From the NCBI GenBank assembly GCA_037039925.1, contig JAXRKP010001461.1, positions 42,501-106,500 of the forward strand: a stretch of DNA of 64,000 nt. The letters run 5' to 3'. The first letter of the stretch is position 1, and the number at the start of each line of letters is the position of its first letter. Position numbers and translations under genes: made by a program. This DNA is from Doris montereyensis (lineage: Eukaryota; Mollusca; Gastropoda; Nudibranchia; Dorididae). Under the pieces are notes generated by a model that worked only from the letters and a program-made list of their open reading frames with translations, was not told the DNA's origin and did no database searches. Shown here one piece after another: positions 1 to 13,605 of the stretch.

Positions 1-960
1 ACCCTGAAATCCCTTGGCTAAAGTAAAAAATCCTACCTACAACCCTGAAATCCCTTGGCTAAAGTAAAAATCCTACCTACAACCCTGAAATCCCTTAAAT
101 TGAAAAATCCTACCTAAAAGTGGCTAAAAAAAATCCTACCTAAAACCCTGAAAGGTAAATTGAAAAATTCTACCTAAAACCCTGATAAAAATCCCTTGGC
201 TAAAGTGAAAAATCCTACCTAAAACCCTGAGATCCCTTGGCTAAATTGAAAAATTCTACCTAAAACCCTGAGATCCCTTGGCTAAAGCCTAAATTGAAAA
301 ATCCTACCTAAAACCCTGAAATCCCTGAGATCTACCTTGGCTGGCTAAATTGAAAAATCCTACCTAAAACCTGAGATCACTTGGCTAAAATGAAAAAATC
401 CTACCTACAACCCTGAAATTAAAATGAAAAAACCTACCTAGAACCCTGAAATCCCTTGGCTAAAGTGAAAAATCCTACCTAAAACCCTGAGATCCCTTGG
501 CTAAATACCTGAAAAAATCCCCTAAAATGAAAAATCCTACAAAACCCTGAAATCCCTTGGCTAAATTGAAAAATCCTACCTAAAACCCTGAGATCCTTGG
601 CTAAATTGAAAAATCCTACCTAAAACCTAGAAATCCCTTGGCTAAAGTGAAAAATCCTAGCCATAAACCCTGATCCTTGGCTAAAGTGAAAAATCCTACC
701 TACAACCCTAGAAATCTTGGCTCAAGTGAAAAATCCTACCTAAAACCTGAGATCTAAATTGAAAAAAATTTCAGTTGGCTGGAAAAACACCTGAAACCCT
801 GAGATCCCTTCAAATCAAATCTAAAGTGAAAAATCAAATCAAATCCATCAAAGGAAAAATCCTCCCTAAAACCCTGAGATCCCTTGGCTAAAGTGAAAAA
901 TCCTACCTAAAACCTGAGATCCTTTTGAAAAATTCCTAAAACCTGAGATCATTTCAGTTG
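1..960. repeat. Ragged ~41 bp tandem array
   Basis: Units contain AATCCTACCTAAAACCCTGA and CCCTTGGCTAAA, spaced 40-42 bp for the best copies. About 22 copies, many internally deleted or fused. The array continues beyond the left edge. It grades into an AAATC-rich stretch to about 1000. Confidence 0.85.
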
Positions 961-1074
961 GGGACTCATCAAATCAAATCCAAATCGAAATCACATCAAA
1001 GGTACTTGATGTTTAATGTTCCTATTAATTTAACTCCGTGACAGATGTAATGGACGTGGTGTGCCATGTTGAAA

Positions 1075-1800
1075 TATCTAGGTGTTTTTTAATCTAATGC
1101 TACCTGTTGCCATGGAATCAACTGCCATCTTGGATTATACTATACCCCAAAACTTTCAACAAATTCAATATTGATAGGCTTCCACATTTTTTTGACAAAT
1201 TTCTTTCAAACTTTGCACATCGTTCTTGACACAATATCTAAATTTGATTAGATCGGATTTTTTATTTATTTAAATTTTTAAATTTATGAATTTTTGACAA
1301 TAGACGCATGAGAACAACCCCAAAATATACAAAAATGTTAAACAAAAATTTAAATTTCACAAAACTTAAATCCATACCGAAAATAGTATCTGATCATTTT
1401 TTGTTTTCACCCAATTATCCTTATACAAATTTCATGAAGAAACCTAAGAAAAGAGTAGGAATCTAGAATAATACTTTGAAACGCCATAAAACCTTGAGGC
1501 TCTCAACCACTTCTTATCGACCCTGTTTCAACTGCCCCAGCTCCTTTTTTACTCATGTCGGGATGGTACCTTTTGACAACCGGTACACAGAATGTGTCAC
1601 ATGTCTTACGGGCACTCTAAGGCAATATTTGCCAATTAAGCCAATCAAGATTTAGGATAGTGTGCATTGTGACAATTAAAATGAGTACCCACATTCAATA
1701 GTTTAGACAAAATTTCTGGATTTTATAATACAACAACTATATTGAAAGATATGGTCAGTATCGTTTCTAAAAAAATTGTATAAATTCAAAGAATTGACAG
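1075..1800 (+). repeat. Unclassified dispersed repeat, copy 1
   Basis: This segment is colinear with 11225-11990. Shared landmarks in order are GTTGCCATGG with GCCATCTTGGAT, AATACTTTGAAAC, TTTCAACTGC, TCATGTCG, ATTAAAATGAGTAC and TTAGACAAAATTTC. It has no coding frame and no recognisable transposon termini. Confidence 0.7.
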
Positions 1801-2538
1801 TGAGTTTATTTATGGTATCATTGTGATGGGAAGGAGCTGCTCTATCCGCAATATGATCAACTAGATTTGTCCGATTTTGAGCAAATGGCTTTAGTCATTT
1901 TGGGAAACATGGCTAAGCAACACCCATGATATCTGGTATTGTGAACATCAGTGCCGCCAGTGCCAGATGTTTGTATGAAAATCTAGAGAATCAGCGCTGT
2001 GCAAGGGAAAAATGTAATCCTCCCATTAAAGTCTAACAATTAATGCCTAAAATAATTATCTACATTCTATGAAACCTTTTGCTTCAGAGATAAAGAGCGA
2101 TTTTACTTTATTTTTATTTACACCCCTACCCCCCTACCACCGCTTTTTGTTTCATTGCAATTTACCCAGTCTCCATATTATCTGGTAATCTCAGGGTGAA
2201 TTAAGAGCAACTTTTTGCAATTGATTGAAATTTACTTCATGATGAATTGAGGCGAAAGATGTGAAAGAAAAGAGGACCTACAAAATACCTCTCCTTCGTC
2301 TCCTTTCCCCTTTCCCGCCACCACCAAAAACAAAAACAACAAGACATTAGTGGCATCCGAAGAAGGGGTGAGGGGGGGAAGAGGATGTGACACGTCAGCC
2401 CAGGAGCAAAGTGTCAGCCACGCAACAAAAGGTCCATGACCTGACAAAGCGGAATTTTGGTTTTAGTTTTTCAGGTAGATTGATTGGCATCTACATGTAG
2501 TCCCATCGGAGACAACTGATGATACAAAGTTTATTTTA

Positions 2539-2574
<36 letters not shown>

Positions 2575-3470
2575 AATGAACATGTACAAATCACAAAAGG
2601 AAAAAAAATAATTATGTATATAATGTGATAAATGAGAAAGATGAGATAAGTTTACAATATTTTCATTTTTAATGGAGTACATCTGAAATATTGCTGTGAT
2701 TAAAAACAGGAATTTACATGCAATGTTAAAACAGGAAAACAAAGTAACATAATATTAATATAGATATCATTAGAGTAGAGCAGAGCAAAGAATGTGATGT
2801 GTGGAATACACAGGCCTAGAAAGCGAAATGTTATAAATTCGAATGCCAACATTAAAAAATACAATTAAAAGATTTGTCCATTCAAAAACCTCCCCTAGAA
2901 AACCCCCTAGCAAACGTCCTTTCCCTTTCAAAACAAAAACAAACCCAAAAATGTCATCAGTGTTATTCTTTTATTACTGATAATAAATTTTCTAAAGTAT
3001 TCAAATGTTGGTAAAAACTGATTTATGATGAACAAAACTGTAATTATTCACAGATTATGTTTATGGAGCATGTCACGCATCTTGAATTGTGAATCAAACA
3101 CATTTTGCTGTTTTATGTAACATAAAGTACAAAGTATAGAAAAAGAATGTATACTTTAAAAAAAACCCAGAAAACAAGAATGGTAAACATGCAATTTATA
3201 ATTAAGAGCAAAAAAGTATACAAAGTAAAAGAATTAATAAAAAAACACCAAAAAAAAGACATCCAGTGTAATGTAATAAAAAACTTTTACGTATGTGCAC
3301 ATACTGTGTGACTTTTTCACGGTAATAATAAGGTCATACTAGTCATAGCCAAAAGCACACTGACTAAATTTTAGAGCAAATTTAAAATACTATCTTCACA
3401 GTTCAGGGGGAGGGGGTGGGGTGCATTAATAAATAATTCCCTGTCAAGAAAGTAAAATGAGATGAAGCCT
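1800..3470. other. AT-rich sequence without a gene
   Basis: Contains a SINE tail similar to the one at 26247-26310 (TTTACCCA then CTCAGGGTGAATTAAGAG, about 2160-2210), a (TA)n run at 2540-2572 and otherwise unremarkable AT-rich sequence. I see no exon-like conservation. Confidence 0.4.
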
Positions 3471-4113
3471 GCTTTGCTTTCAAGTCAAGTGTACATTGAG
3501 GTAAGAGTGCTTTGCTTTCAAGTCAAGTGTACATTGAGGTAAGAGTGCTTTGCTTTCAAGTCAAGTGTACATTGAGGAAAGAGTGCTTTGCTTTCAAGTC
3601 AAGTGTACATTGAGGTAAGAGTGCTTTGCTTTCAAGTCAAGTGTACATTGAGGAAAGAGTGCTTTGCTTTCAAGTCAAGTGTACATTGAGGAAAAAGAGT
3701 GCTTTGCTTTCAAGTCAAGTGTACATTGAGGAAAGAGTGCTTTGCTTTCAAGTCAAGTGTACATTGAGGAAAGAGTGCTTTGCTTTCAAGTCAAGTGTAC
3801 ATTGAGGTAAGAGTGCTTTGCTTTCAAGTCAAGTGTACATTGAGGTAAGAGTGCCTTGCTTTCAAGTCAAGTGTACATTGAGGAAAGAGTGCTTTGCTTT
3901 CAAGTCAAGTGTACATTGAGGAAAGAGTGCTTTGCTTTCAAGTCAAGTGTACATTGAGGAAAGAGTGCTTTGCTTTCAAGTCAAGTGTACATTGAGGAAA
4001 GAGTGCTTTGCTTTCAAGTCAAGTGTACATTGAGGTAAGAGTGCTTTGCTTTCAAGTCAAGTGTACATTGAGGAAAAAGTGCTTTGCTTTCAAGTCAAGT
4101 GTACATTGAGGTA
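3471..4113. repeat. 38 bp tandem array, homogeneous
   Basis: About 17 copies of a unit containing GCTTTGCTTTCAAGTCAAGT and GTACATTGAGG. Copies are almost identical, differing mainly at GGTAAG versus GGAAAG, so the array is young or well homogenised. Confidence 0.95.
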
Positions 4114-4905
4114 AGAGGAATGCTTTGCAGTGTACATTGTATGAAAATGGATATTTGCTATCATCAGTATCAAGTGATTCAGTATGAATTCAATGCGAGT
4201 AAATCTTTGCTAAATGCTATCTATTCAATCAGACATGTCAAGTGTACATTGAGGAAAAAGTTCAATGTTATCTTTCAAGTCAAAGTGTACAGTATCTTGT
4301 AAGCCATGAAAAGTTCAATGTTAAAAGTATGAAAATGAAAAAACAATGTTATCTTCTGATAGATCAAGTATGAAAATGGATAGTTTGTTATCTGTCAGAC
4401 ATGATCAGTATGAAAATGAAAAAATTCAATGCTGTCTTGTCAGCCATAAATCAGTATGAAAATGAATAAATTCAATGCTGTCTTGTCAGCCATAACTCAG
4501 TATGAAAATGAATAAATGCTATCTATCAATCAGTATCATCAGACATGACTCAGTATGAAAAGTTCAATGTTATCTTGTCAGATATGACTCAGTGAAAATG
4601 GAAAAGTTCAATGTTATCTTGTCAGATATGACTCAGTATGAAAATGGAAAAAGTTCAATGTTATCTTGTTAGACATGACTCAGTATGAAAATGAAAAAAA
4701 GTTCAATGCGATCTTGTCAGATATGACTCAGTATGAAAATGGAAAAAGTTCAATGTTATCTTGTCAGATATGACTCAGTATGAAAATGGAAAAAGTTCAA
4801 TGTTATCTTGTCAGACATGACTCAGTATGAAAATGGAAAAAGTTCAATGCTATCTTGTGACTCAGTATGGAAATGTTAAAAAGTTCAATTTTATCTTGTC
4901 ACGTC
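4114..4905. repeat. ~47 bp tandem array
   Basis: About 14 copies around AAAAGTTCAATGTTATCTTG and GACTCAGTATGAAAATG. The first few hundred bases mix in pieces of the preceding 38 bp unit (for example GTGTACATTGAGGAAAAAG near 4240), so the two arrays blend at their border. Confidence 0.85.
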
Positions 4906-5052
4906 TCCATTTCTTGGAAATAAGCTCACAGATGTTTGCCCGCATGGATGCAGAAAAGAATGCATTTCAAACTCAAAACATCACCAGAACTCATCCCCAT
5001 AAAAGTTAGGCTGCAAATACAGTGGCCTCACAATACCCCCGATTTAGGATTT

Positions 5053-5312
5053 TCTTGTCATTTGTGACCCTGTTTCTACAATGGCAGTGTCTCCACTCCA
5101 ATTTTCTTGTCATTTGTGACCCTGATTCTACAATGGCAGTGTCTCCACTTCAATTCCCTTGTCATTTGTGACCCTGTTTCTACAATGGCAGTGTCTCCAC
5201 TCCAATTTCCTTGTCATTTGTGACCCTGTTTCTACAATGACAGTGTCTCCACTTCAATTTCCTTGTCATTTGTGACCCTGATTCTACAATGGCAGTGTCT
5301 TCACTCCAATTC
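5053..5312. repeat. ~52 bp tandem repeat, 5 copies
   Basis: Five copies of a unit containing TTGTCATTTGTGACCCTG, TTCTACAATG and CAGTGTCTCCACT. Confidence 0.9.
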
Positions 5313-5569
5313 CCCCGTAGGAACAGGGGCCTCTCCAACAGAGAAGAGGAGCAAAATAGTTACTCCACTGTCTCTCCATCCACGCGTGTCGTAGAAGGCG
5401 ACTAAGGATGTCGTGGCTTCCGCAGGTTGCTAATGGCAACAAGGCAGGATGTCGCCTGCATTACAATCCCTTTTGTGGTGCAGACTCGACATCTCTTTTG
5501 TCTTACTTTTGTCTTCTATCCACCCGCTCTTTATGCTCTTAATAGAGGGCCTGAAAAATTTGCCTGGAT

Positions 5570-5640
5570 TGGTTAATTTGAACTCAGGTCTCCTGAGTGA
5601 TAGTCATCTCTATCAACTGAGCTACCAGCGCTTCTTCCTC
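5570..5640 (-). mobile_element. tRNA-derived SINE head
   Basis: On the minus strand TAGCTCAGTTGATAGAG resembles a pol III A box and GAGTTCAAAT a B box, at roughly tRNA spacing. No proper anticodon stem can be drawn, so it is a tRNA-like SINE head rather than a functional tRNA. Confidence 0.5.
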
Positions 5641-7750
5641 TTTGTACATTTTATAAAGTCTACCTTTTGATTCAAAACAAAGATTCTGATATTAACAGAC
5701 TCCTTTCTCTCATTGTTTTTTTTGTAGCTCAATGTGCTAAAAAATTGAGAATGAGGAAAATAACAAAAAGGAATCTTGTAAAGAAATATTATGCAAATGG
5801 ATTTTACATAATGGAGGAAGGTAATTTCAATTATAAAATGGGAGGACAACATTTCCAAATTACAAAAGCTTTTGTTGTTATACTTAAAATAAAACTCAAA
5901 TGTACCATTAGTTAGAGTTGGTATACATGGTTTGTTGTTACGTTGTTTTGATAAATGAAAACATTAGAATTAGAAGATTGTCTCATAGACTAGACATCTT
6001 TTAGAAAATATGTAAATGATATACAAATGGCTTAAATTTAAATGCAGAATGGAAGTCAATTTCAGTAAAAAAAATACAAGGAAAACACATCAATCTTTAC
6101 TGTACAGAAATCAATGGGTTTTGCTATACTATACATAATACATACTGCTTGTCGACATGTATTATACTATTGCTTTTTCCGTTCTTTTTGTTTTGATAAC
6201 TGAAAATTATACAGTGGAAACGTCTTAATTTGAATTCCTTAGGAATGGATGACAACCTCGAATTATGAGACTTACAATTAAGTAAGGGTGTTTATGACAT
6301 CAAAGGAACCTCAAAAACATTTTTGGTGACATCTCTTGACATAAGTACCACTGAGCAGGGATCAGCCCCTTTCCTCACAAATCCCCCCCCCCCACACTTC
6401 CCGCCTGTTTGTTCACTCTGAGTCAGTTGGCCCTTGAAAGAGCCCAGGGTTTTGTTTTGTTTGTTTGAATTATTTATTTGGGACCATGATTGAGTTCTAA
6501 AAAGGACTGTTGAAAGTAGAAAGCTTTGAAAGCAGATCTAGATTTAGTCCTGAAGCTTGGTTTCAATGGTAATTGTATGCTTTCTTTTCAAACGGTTCAA
6601 TTTCTTTGAAACCATATTTCAAATAGAAGACAAAAGGAAATTCTGCAAATTTCTAGAGATCCAGCACCGGTGCATTATTATTATGCGACTGCTTCGAAGA
6701 GTGGTAAAAATGTAACAAGGAGGCAAAACAGTGATCAGTTACAATGTTACATGTACTACGCCTACACGTGTATTAATTTTGTAAAAACACACAGAGCATG
6801 CGACTAAGCATTTCATATGCCTCTGTTTTTACAGTACAGTACAGCATAGCTGACAACCTGCAGTGTAACATACCAAAGACCAACCCCACATAACTGTACC
6901 AAGACCAACCCACGTTTTACAGTACAGTACAGCACAGCTGACAACCTGCAGTGTAACATCATAACTGTACCAAGACCAACCCGTCGTCCCTTTTCCCCTT
7001 CCATCCCTTTCACTCTCACTAGTCTCACTCATGTCATGGATCGATAATAAGATTAAGATATAGGTCCAGACGCCCTGCCTCTCCTCAGAGAACTGGTATA
7101 AATTGATGTATGATAAAACATGAGTGGGCGTTATGTCACTGTGGTCGTGTCAGTGTCACGCTCATCTCTGACCCCTGCAATATCCCGCGCTATTGTTATT
7201 ACTGAAAGATAGATCTAGGATGGCACTGTGTTACTGTGCGGCAGTCAGCATGAAGTAAGAATGCAAGTTGAGGAAGACTTTTATTCCTATGAAATAGCGT
7301 ATCGACTTTGAATTATGAGAATCGACTCATAGTCAACTCAATTTATGATTTTGAATCTGACAAAGGCAAAAGGAAAAAGGCTCACTTTTCAACTTCTTCG
7401 ATTTATGAAAACTGGAATTATCAGACTTGTTTTTCAGGTTTCCTCTGTAAAAGGTTGTTTCAAATTATTATCTTGTGATAAATCTGTATAAATGATCAAA
7501 ACTGTTACATTATTACGCCATCTATAAATATAATTAATGTTTATTCAAATTTATCCTATAGGTACATTTAACGACCCCTTTTTTTCATCCCTGTTGCTAT
7601 ATTCCTTTTTTATAGTAAGACATGGTTTATTTATTAGCCTCAAGCAGCCATTGTTTTATCTCACACGTTTTGCTAAATTCTATAGAGACTAAAATGGGTA
7701 TGTCGAAAGTGATAACAACGACATAAATAAACATTGACGTTGAATTTGCC
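5640..7750. other. AT-rich sequence without a gene
   Basis: Nothing coding is supported. It holds one imperfect direct duplication at 6826-6985, listed separately. Confidence 0.4.
6826..6985. repeat. Two-copy ~85 bp direct repeat
   Basis: TTTTACAGTACAGTACAGCA followed by GCTGACAACCTGCAGTGTAA occurs twice, each copy ending near CCAAGACCAACCC. Confidence 0.8.
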
Positions 7751-7751
7751 C

Positions 7752-7960
7752 TAGGTTGGTAGTGGCCTCTCTTTTCATGTCGAGGCCATGGCTGCTGACA
7801 CGGAGGTTGCGAGTTCCATTCTGTTGGTGCTTAAAGATTTTCCTGTCTATTCTTTTGTATTTGTCTCGTCCTTGCACCTACAGGGTTTCAATATTAATTC
7901 ATGTAATTGTTTATTAATGTTCCTACTGGTAACTTGCAAACTTAACTTTTTAAAACCCCA
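7752..7960 (+). mobile_element. tRNA-derived SINE (family with TCTTTTCATGGCGAGG head)
   Basis: Similar to 51893-52100 and 62905-63075: GGTTGGTAGTG, CTCTCTTTTCATG, GGAGGTTGCGAGTTC (degenerate B box) and then a body with TTTGTATTTGTCTCGTC and GTTCCTACTGGT. Confidence 0.6.
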
Positions 7961-8216
7961 AAAAGCAAACAACAGCAAAGTGAAAGAACAAAACAAAAAT
8001 TAAATGAAACAAAGGGAGGAAGGAGAAACTGAAATATTTATTCTCTTTAAGGTAGATGACAAATTTGTTGTGTTAATTCATTGAAAGTGGAAAAGACTGA
8101 ATAATTGAATTAATTTTGTGTTAACATGGATAATAAATATATGTAAAAAACATGTAATGTGTATTGCACATTTTACAGCCACTATAGTTCAATGTGGAGA
8201 GTGGAGAGTATAGATG

Positions 8217-8990
8217 ACCAATTTCTATTGTATATCACTATCAATTTCTATTGTATATCGCTACCAATTTCTATTGTATATCACTACCAATTTCTATTGT
8301 ATATCACTACCAATTTCAATTTCTATTGTATATCACTACCAATTTCTATTGTATATCACTACCAATTTCTACTTGTATATTTCTACCAATTTCTATTGTA
8401 TATCACTACCAATTTCTATTGTATATCACTACCAATTTCTATTGTATACCAATTTCTATTGCTACCAATTTCTATTGTATCACTACCAATTTCGCTACCA
8501 ATTTCTACCAATTTCCTATTGTATATCACTACCAATTTCTCTGTATATCATCAAAAATCCTAAAAATTCCATTCACCAAATGTATCTACCAATTTCGTTA
8601 GGGTTAATTCTAGGGGAAACAGTAAGGTGACAGATAAGAGAATAAAGTATATGAAAATTGACTACCAAAGTAGTAGGACTAACCACCCACTGTATTACAC
8701 TACCAATAAACCCCAAAGTATATCACTACCAATTTCTATTTACCAATTTCTATTGTATATCATTGCCTTCAAACAGAGCAGGGCGATACCAATTTCTCAT
8801 TGCCTTCAAACAGAGCAATTTCTATTGTATAGCTACCAATTTCTATTGTATATCATACCAATTTCATTGCCTTCAAAACACCAATTTCACTACCAATTTC
8901 GACTAGGCTATTGATACCAATTTCTACCAATTTCTATTGTATATCGCTACCAATTTCATTGATCAAAAATCCTAAAATTCCATTCACCAA
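8217..8990. repeat. 23 bp tandem array, mixed with neighbouring array
   Basis: The unit reads ACCAATTTCTATTGTATATC plus ACT. It is regular from 8217 to 8560 and then scattered to 8990 among pieces of the following 38 bp unit and of unique flank. Its three overlapping open frames are artefacts of a stop-poor unit. Confidence 0.9.
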
Positions 8991-9061
8991 ATGACGTTAG
9001 GGTTAATTAAGGTGGAAACAGTAAGGTGACAGATAAGAGAATAAAAAGGAGTGAAAAGAAA

Positions 9062-9392
9062 TACTCATTGCCTTAAGATTGATACTCATTGCCTTCAAAC
9101 AGAGCAGGGCGATAGGCTGATATTGCCTCAAACAGAGCATTGCCTTCAAACAGAGCAGGGCGATAGGCTGATACTCATTGCCTTCAAACAGAGCAGGGCG
9201 ATAGGCTGATACCATTGCCTTCAGCAGGGTGATAGGCTGATACTCATTGCCTTCAAACAGAGCAGGGCGATAGGCTGATACTCATTGCCTTCAAACAGAG
9301 CAAAGGTGATAGGCTGATACTCATTGCCTTCAAACAGAGCAAGGTGATAGGCTGATACTCATTGCCTTCAAACAGAGCAAGGTGATAGGCTG
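9062..9392. repeat. 38 bp tandem array
   Basis: About nine copies of ACTCATTGCCTTCAAACAGA followed by GCAGGGCGATAGGCTGAT, with some truncated units. Confidence 0.9.
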
Positions 9393-11220
9393 ATGTTGAT
9401 GATAGAGTTGTACCTATTTTGTATAGGGGTGAATAACAAAAAAATTCACTCAATCTTTCAAAACCCAGTAGAATTCTATATTTTGGCACACACTTACAGC
9501 CTTTGATCAAAGTGGTAGCGACATTCATGTACTATACAAGTATCTTTATAAATTTCTCCTCTCACTGAAAACCTGAGTAGAGCAACAACTTAATAATAAA
9601 AAAAGAAATAAGAAAATATTGCAGGCTCCCCTTCCCCCCATCCCTTTAACCCTTTCCTGCCTAAGGGTCCTCCACAATGAGGCGTTTAGCTCCTACTACC
9701 AATCTGTTCCATGATGCTTTGCGCGATTTCCCTGATGTAACTTTTTGCGTGGCTGTTTTTTACTCGTGCTATTCATTGTATAGTGACAGCAGAGAAGACG
9801 TACGCCCTGACTTTAATACTTAAATGTTATCTATCTAAACATGTGAATCAACACATGTAACTAGATTTATTTAGATAACCATTATGTGGGGAAACAGTTG
9901 CTATGCAAAATCATAATACTTTCACATAAAATGTGACTCATCAATGTAACTCAGTACAAACAGAGAAAATAGATTATATATTAATCTTGTTAAGCGCCAG
10001 TCAATACGTTTTAAAAAATAGGAACACATAGAATGGTATGGACTACTACTCTATTATTTCTAGTTTTAGTTATTATCATTACTAGTGGTCATCCTGTCTC
10101 CTTCTTCTCTTATTATTATAATAAATCATCACAAATGTTAGCATTTAGCATTATTATTTACAGTACTAGAATGATTATTAACAAGAGTAGAAATAGTAGC
10201 AGTAGTTATACTATTTTTGTAATACTAGCAATAGCATTATTATTTATGAATAATGACGTGGGGTTCTCACTGCCCTTGTATTTTACTATATAATTAGATA
10301 AGGGCTTCAGGCTCCACATAAAAGAATTACCACTGATCTGTTTCTGAAAAAAAAGGGCAAATAATTTCACGCTCGAAACGCCCCATTACTCTAGGCTGTG
10401 TGCTTTAAGCCCTCACTTCCTATTCAATCTATGTGCCTAAGCAAAGGAATGTAACTCTAATGAAAAGTATACCTGTCTCAGTTAAAATTGATTTTAGATA
10501 CAATTTTCAATACCAATGAAAAAAAAGGTATAAAATAGAAAACAAAACAAACTTTCAGAATATATATACTTTTAATATAACTTTGATGATCTTTTAATTA
10601 CCAGTAACTTTCGAGCTTTACTTATCATCGAAAAGATAAAGAAGAATGAAAGAACAAAACATAAAAACCTACAATCACTTGTGAGTGACTTCCCTTGTTG
10701 CTGACTTGCTCTAACTGCTATGTGAGTTTTCTCAAGGGAAAATCATTACAAATAATACAAATCGAATTTTGCCAGAGCTACATGTGTGTTTAATTATAAT
10801 TTCTGAATTCTTAATGAAATCTCTGTTCTCCAAGTCTTTCTTGTTGTAAAACACAGTTTGGCCTGAGCAATAGAGTGATACTACTTGCAACTATTGTCAT
10901 TTGCTATCACTTTATTGTTCAGTTTGATAACTGTACCATATCTATCAATCTTACAATCTTATTTCGTCTATATTATCTTATCCATACTAACGTCTTATCT
11001 TATCAATGTAAAGGACAATGTAATAGAGATTAAAGTCATCTTATGTTTATGGATAAATATATACACACGTTTATATCGAAAATCAGAGTTTTAGCGTGTC
11101 TGTCATATACGTGATATTAAATGTTACATACGTTAAGTACATTATACAGAAACAAAATGAATTGCCTGCAACAATAATCAAGACAAATATAATACAAATG
11201 TAAATTCTTTTTTGTTTTGT
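9393..11220. other. AT-rich sequence without a gene
   Basis: No exon, RNA gene or clear repeat is seen. Short open frames such as 10033-10293 have the composition of random AT-rich DNA. Confidence 0.4.
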
Positions 11221-11224
11221 TTTT

Positions 11225-11990
11225 CATCGTATGGTTGCCATGGGAACGGCCATCTTGGATTTTCATTGCGAAAATAACTACAACTTCATTTCAAAAGGCT
11301 TTTTCAGTTTTGAACAAACTTGACAATAACTTTGCACACATCTTATTCAGTTTAATATCTAGCCAAACCCAGTAGCTTTTTGGATAAATTAAACAATTTT
11401 TGATTTTATAATTTTTTTGGTAAATTAAATTAAAAAAAAAATTCCTTTTTGCAAAAATTGAAGAGATATCAAAAATTACAACAGGATGAAATTTTGTATT
11501 GCATCATAGATGCTATATACCAAAATTGGGACCAAAAATAAATAAATAAAAAAGTAGTTTGCATATCACTGTCAAAAAGTAACATTTTGAGAAAATCGCA
11601 TTTTAAATTATTTTTTCCGTTATTTGAATGTTTTTGCATACAAAATCTTTAAAAGAATAATATAATACTTTGAAACATAAACAATCTTGAGAGGCTATTA
11701 AATACTTCATGTCGACTCTATTTCAACTGCTCCAGGTCCCTTACACTTATCATGTCGAGACAGCATTTTAAAAAATAACAGGTGTAAAGAATGTATCCCG
11801 TAATTTTTGACTGATCTTAGTGAATATTGAAACTAATTCCTCAAAAATACATCTTTCAATTAGAGTACTTTGTGGTGATTAAAATGAGTACGAACTTGTT
11901 ATACATTAGACAAAATTTCCGGCTTTTATGGTACAACCGATGTGTTGAAGGTTAGGCAGGTATCGGTTCTAAACAAATCGTATAAAATGA
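11225..11990 (+). repeat. Unclassified dispersed repeat, copy 2
   Basis: Begins GGTTGCCATGGGAACGGCCA and is colinear with 1075-1800 and, inverted, with 37065-37640. Copies are strongly diverged by indels. Confidence 0.7.
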
Positions 11991-12314
11991 AAGAGACAAC
12001 ACAGCTTTTTTTGTGGTATCAATCTTCAGGACCACGCCCCCCCCCCCCGGCCTTAAAGGGAGTTTTTTGTAAAACAATGGAAAATGTATACTCCAAGAGG
12101 AGAATTCCAAAACATGAAATCAAAATATTTTCAATAACAATTCATAGAAACATAAAAGCAATGGACAGAACATGGTAAGAATAACACAAAGAAATTTCCG
12201 TTTTCCATATTGATGTCAACAGCTACTTTCAGCTTTTATTCATGATTTTAAGTTTTCAATTGATTTTAAGTTTTCAATTATGTGTTCTTTAGATTGTAAA
12301 CATCCATAAAAGTT

Positions 12315-12570
12315 CAAACTCACTCTTCAATTGTTGACATCTGAAAATGTTTCACATTCACTCTTCAATTGTTGACATCTGGCAAATGTTCACATTCACT
12401 CTTCAATTGTTGACATCTGAAAATGTTCACATTCACTCTTCAATTGTTGACATCTGAAAATGTTCACATTCACTCTTCAATTGTTGACATTTGAAAATGT
12501 TCACATTCACTCTTCAATTGTTGACATTTGAAAATGTTTACATTACGCTCTTCAATTGTAAATGTCTGAT
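12315..12570. repeat. 37 bp tandem array
   Basis: About seven copies of CACTCTTCAATTGTTGACAT plus CTGAAAATGTTCACATT. Confidence 0.9.
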
Positions 12571-13605
12571 GAAGTCCATACTTGCTCTTTTACTTGTTAA
12601 CAATCACAAATTTTCATACCTGCTCTCCAATTGCTAAATTCCACAATAACTCACACTTGTTCTTTACTTGTTAGCATCCACAAATGTTAATTCCTGCTCT
12701 TTGATTGTTAACAACCTCAATTGTTTACATTTGCTGTAATTGTTACATCCACACAAATTCACACTTGATCTTAATTCCGTTGTTAACATCTATAATAGTT
12801 CACACTTGCTCTTAATTTAATGTTAACATTCACAATATAGCTCACACTTGTTCTTAATTTAATGTTAACATTTACAATATAGCTCACACTTGTTCTTAAT
12901 TTAATGTTAACATTCACAATATAGCTCACACTTGTTCTTAATTTAATGTTAACATTTACAATATAACTCACACTTGTTCTTAATTTAATGTTAACATTTA
13001 CAATATAGCTCACACTTGTTCTTAATTTAATGTTAACATTTCAATATAACTCACACTTGCTGTTAACTCAGTTGTTAACATCCACAATATAGCTCACACT
13101 TGATCTTAACTCAAATGTTAACATTCACAATACAGCTCACACTTGCCGTTAACTCAGTTGTTAACATCCACAATATAGCTCACACTAAATCTTAACTCAA
13201 TTGTTAACATTCACAATTAGCTCAGCTCACATTCACGATATAGCTCACACTTGTTCTCAACTCAACTGTTCACATTCACAATATAGCTCACACTTTGCTC
13301 TCCAACTCCAACTATTGTATTCACAGCTCACACTTACTCTCAACTCAACTGTTAACATTCACTAGCTCACACTCAACTCAACTGTTAACATTCACAATAT
13401 AGCTCACACTTGCTCTCAACTCAACTGTTCACATTCACAATATAGCTCACACTTGCTCTCAACTCAACTGTTCACATTCACAATATAGCTCACACTTGCT
13501 CTCAACTCAACTGTTAACATTTACGATATAGCTCACACTTGCTCTCAACTCAACTGTTAACATTCACAATACAACTCACACTTGCTCTTTCACTGTTAAC
13601 ATCTG
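12571..13605. repeat. ~42 bp tandem array with drifting unit
   Basis: The unit contains AGCTCACACTTG, TTAATTTAATGTTAACATT and CACAATAT. It drifts along the array from CTTAATTTAA to CTCAACTCAACTGT. The left end grades from the 37 bp array, so both probably share an ancestor. Confidence 0.85.
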
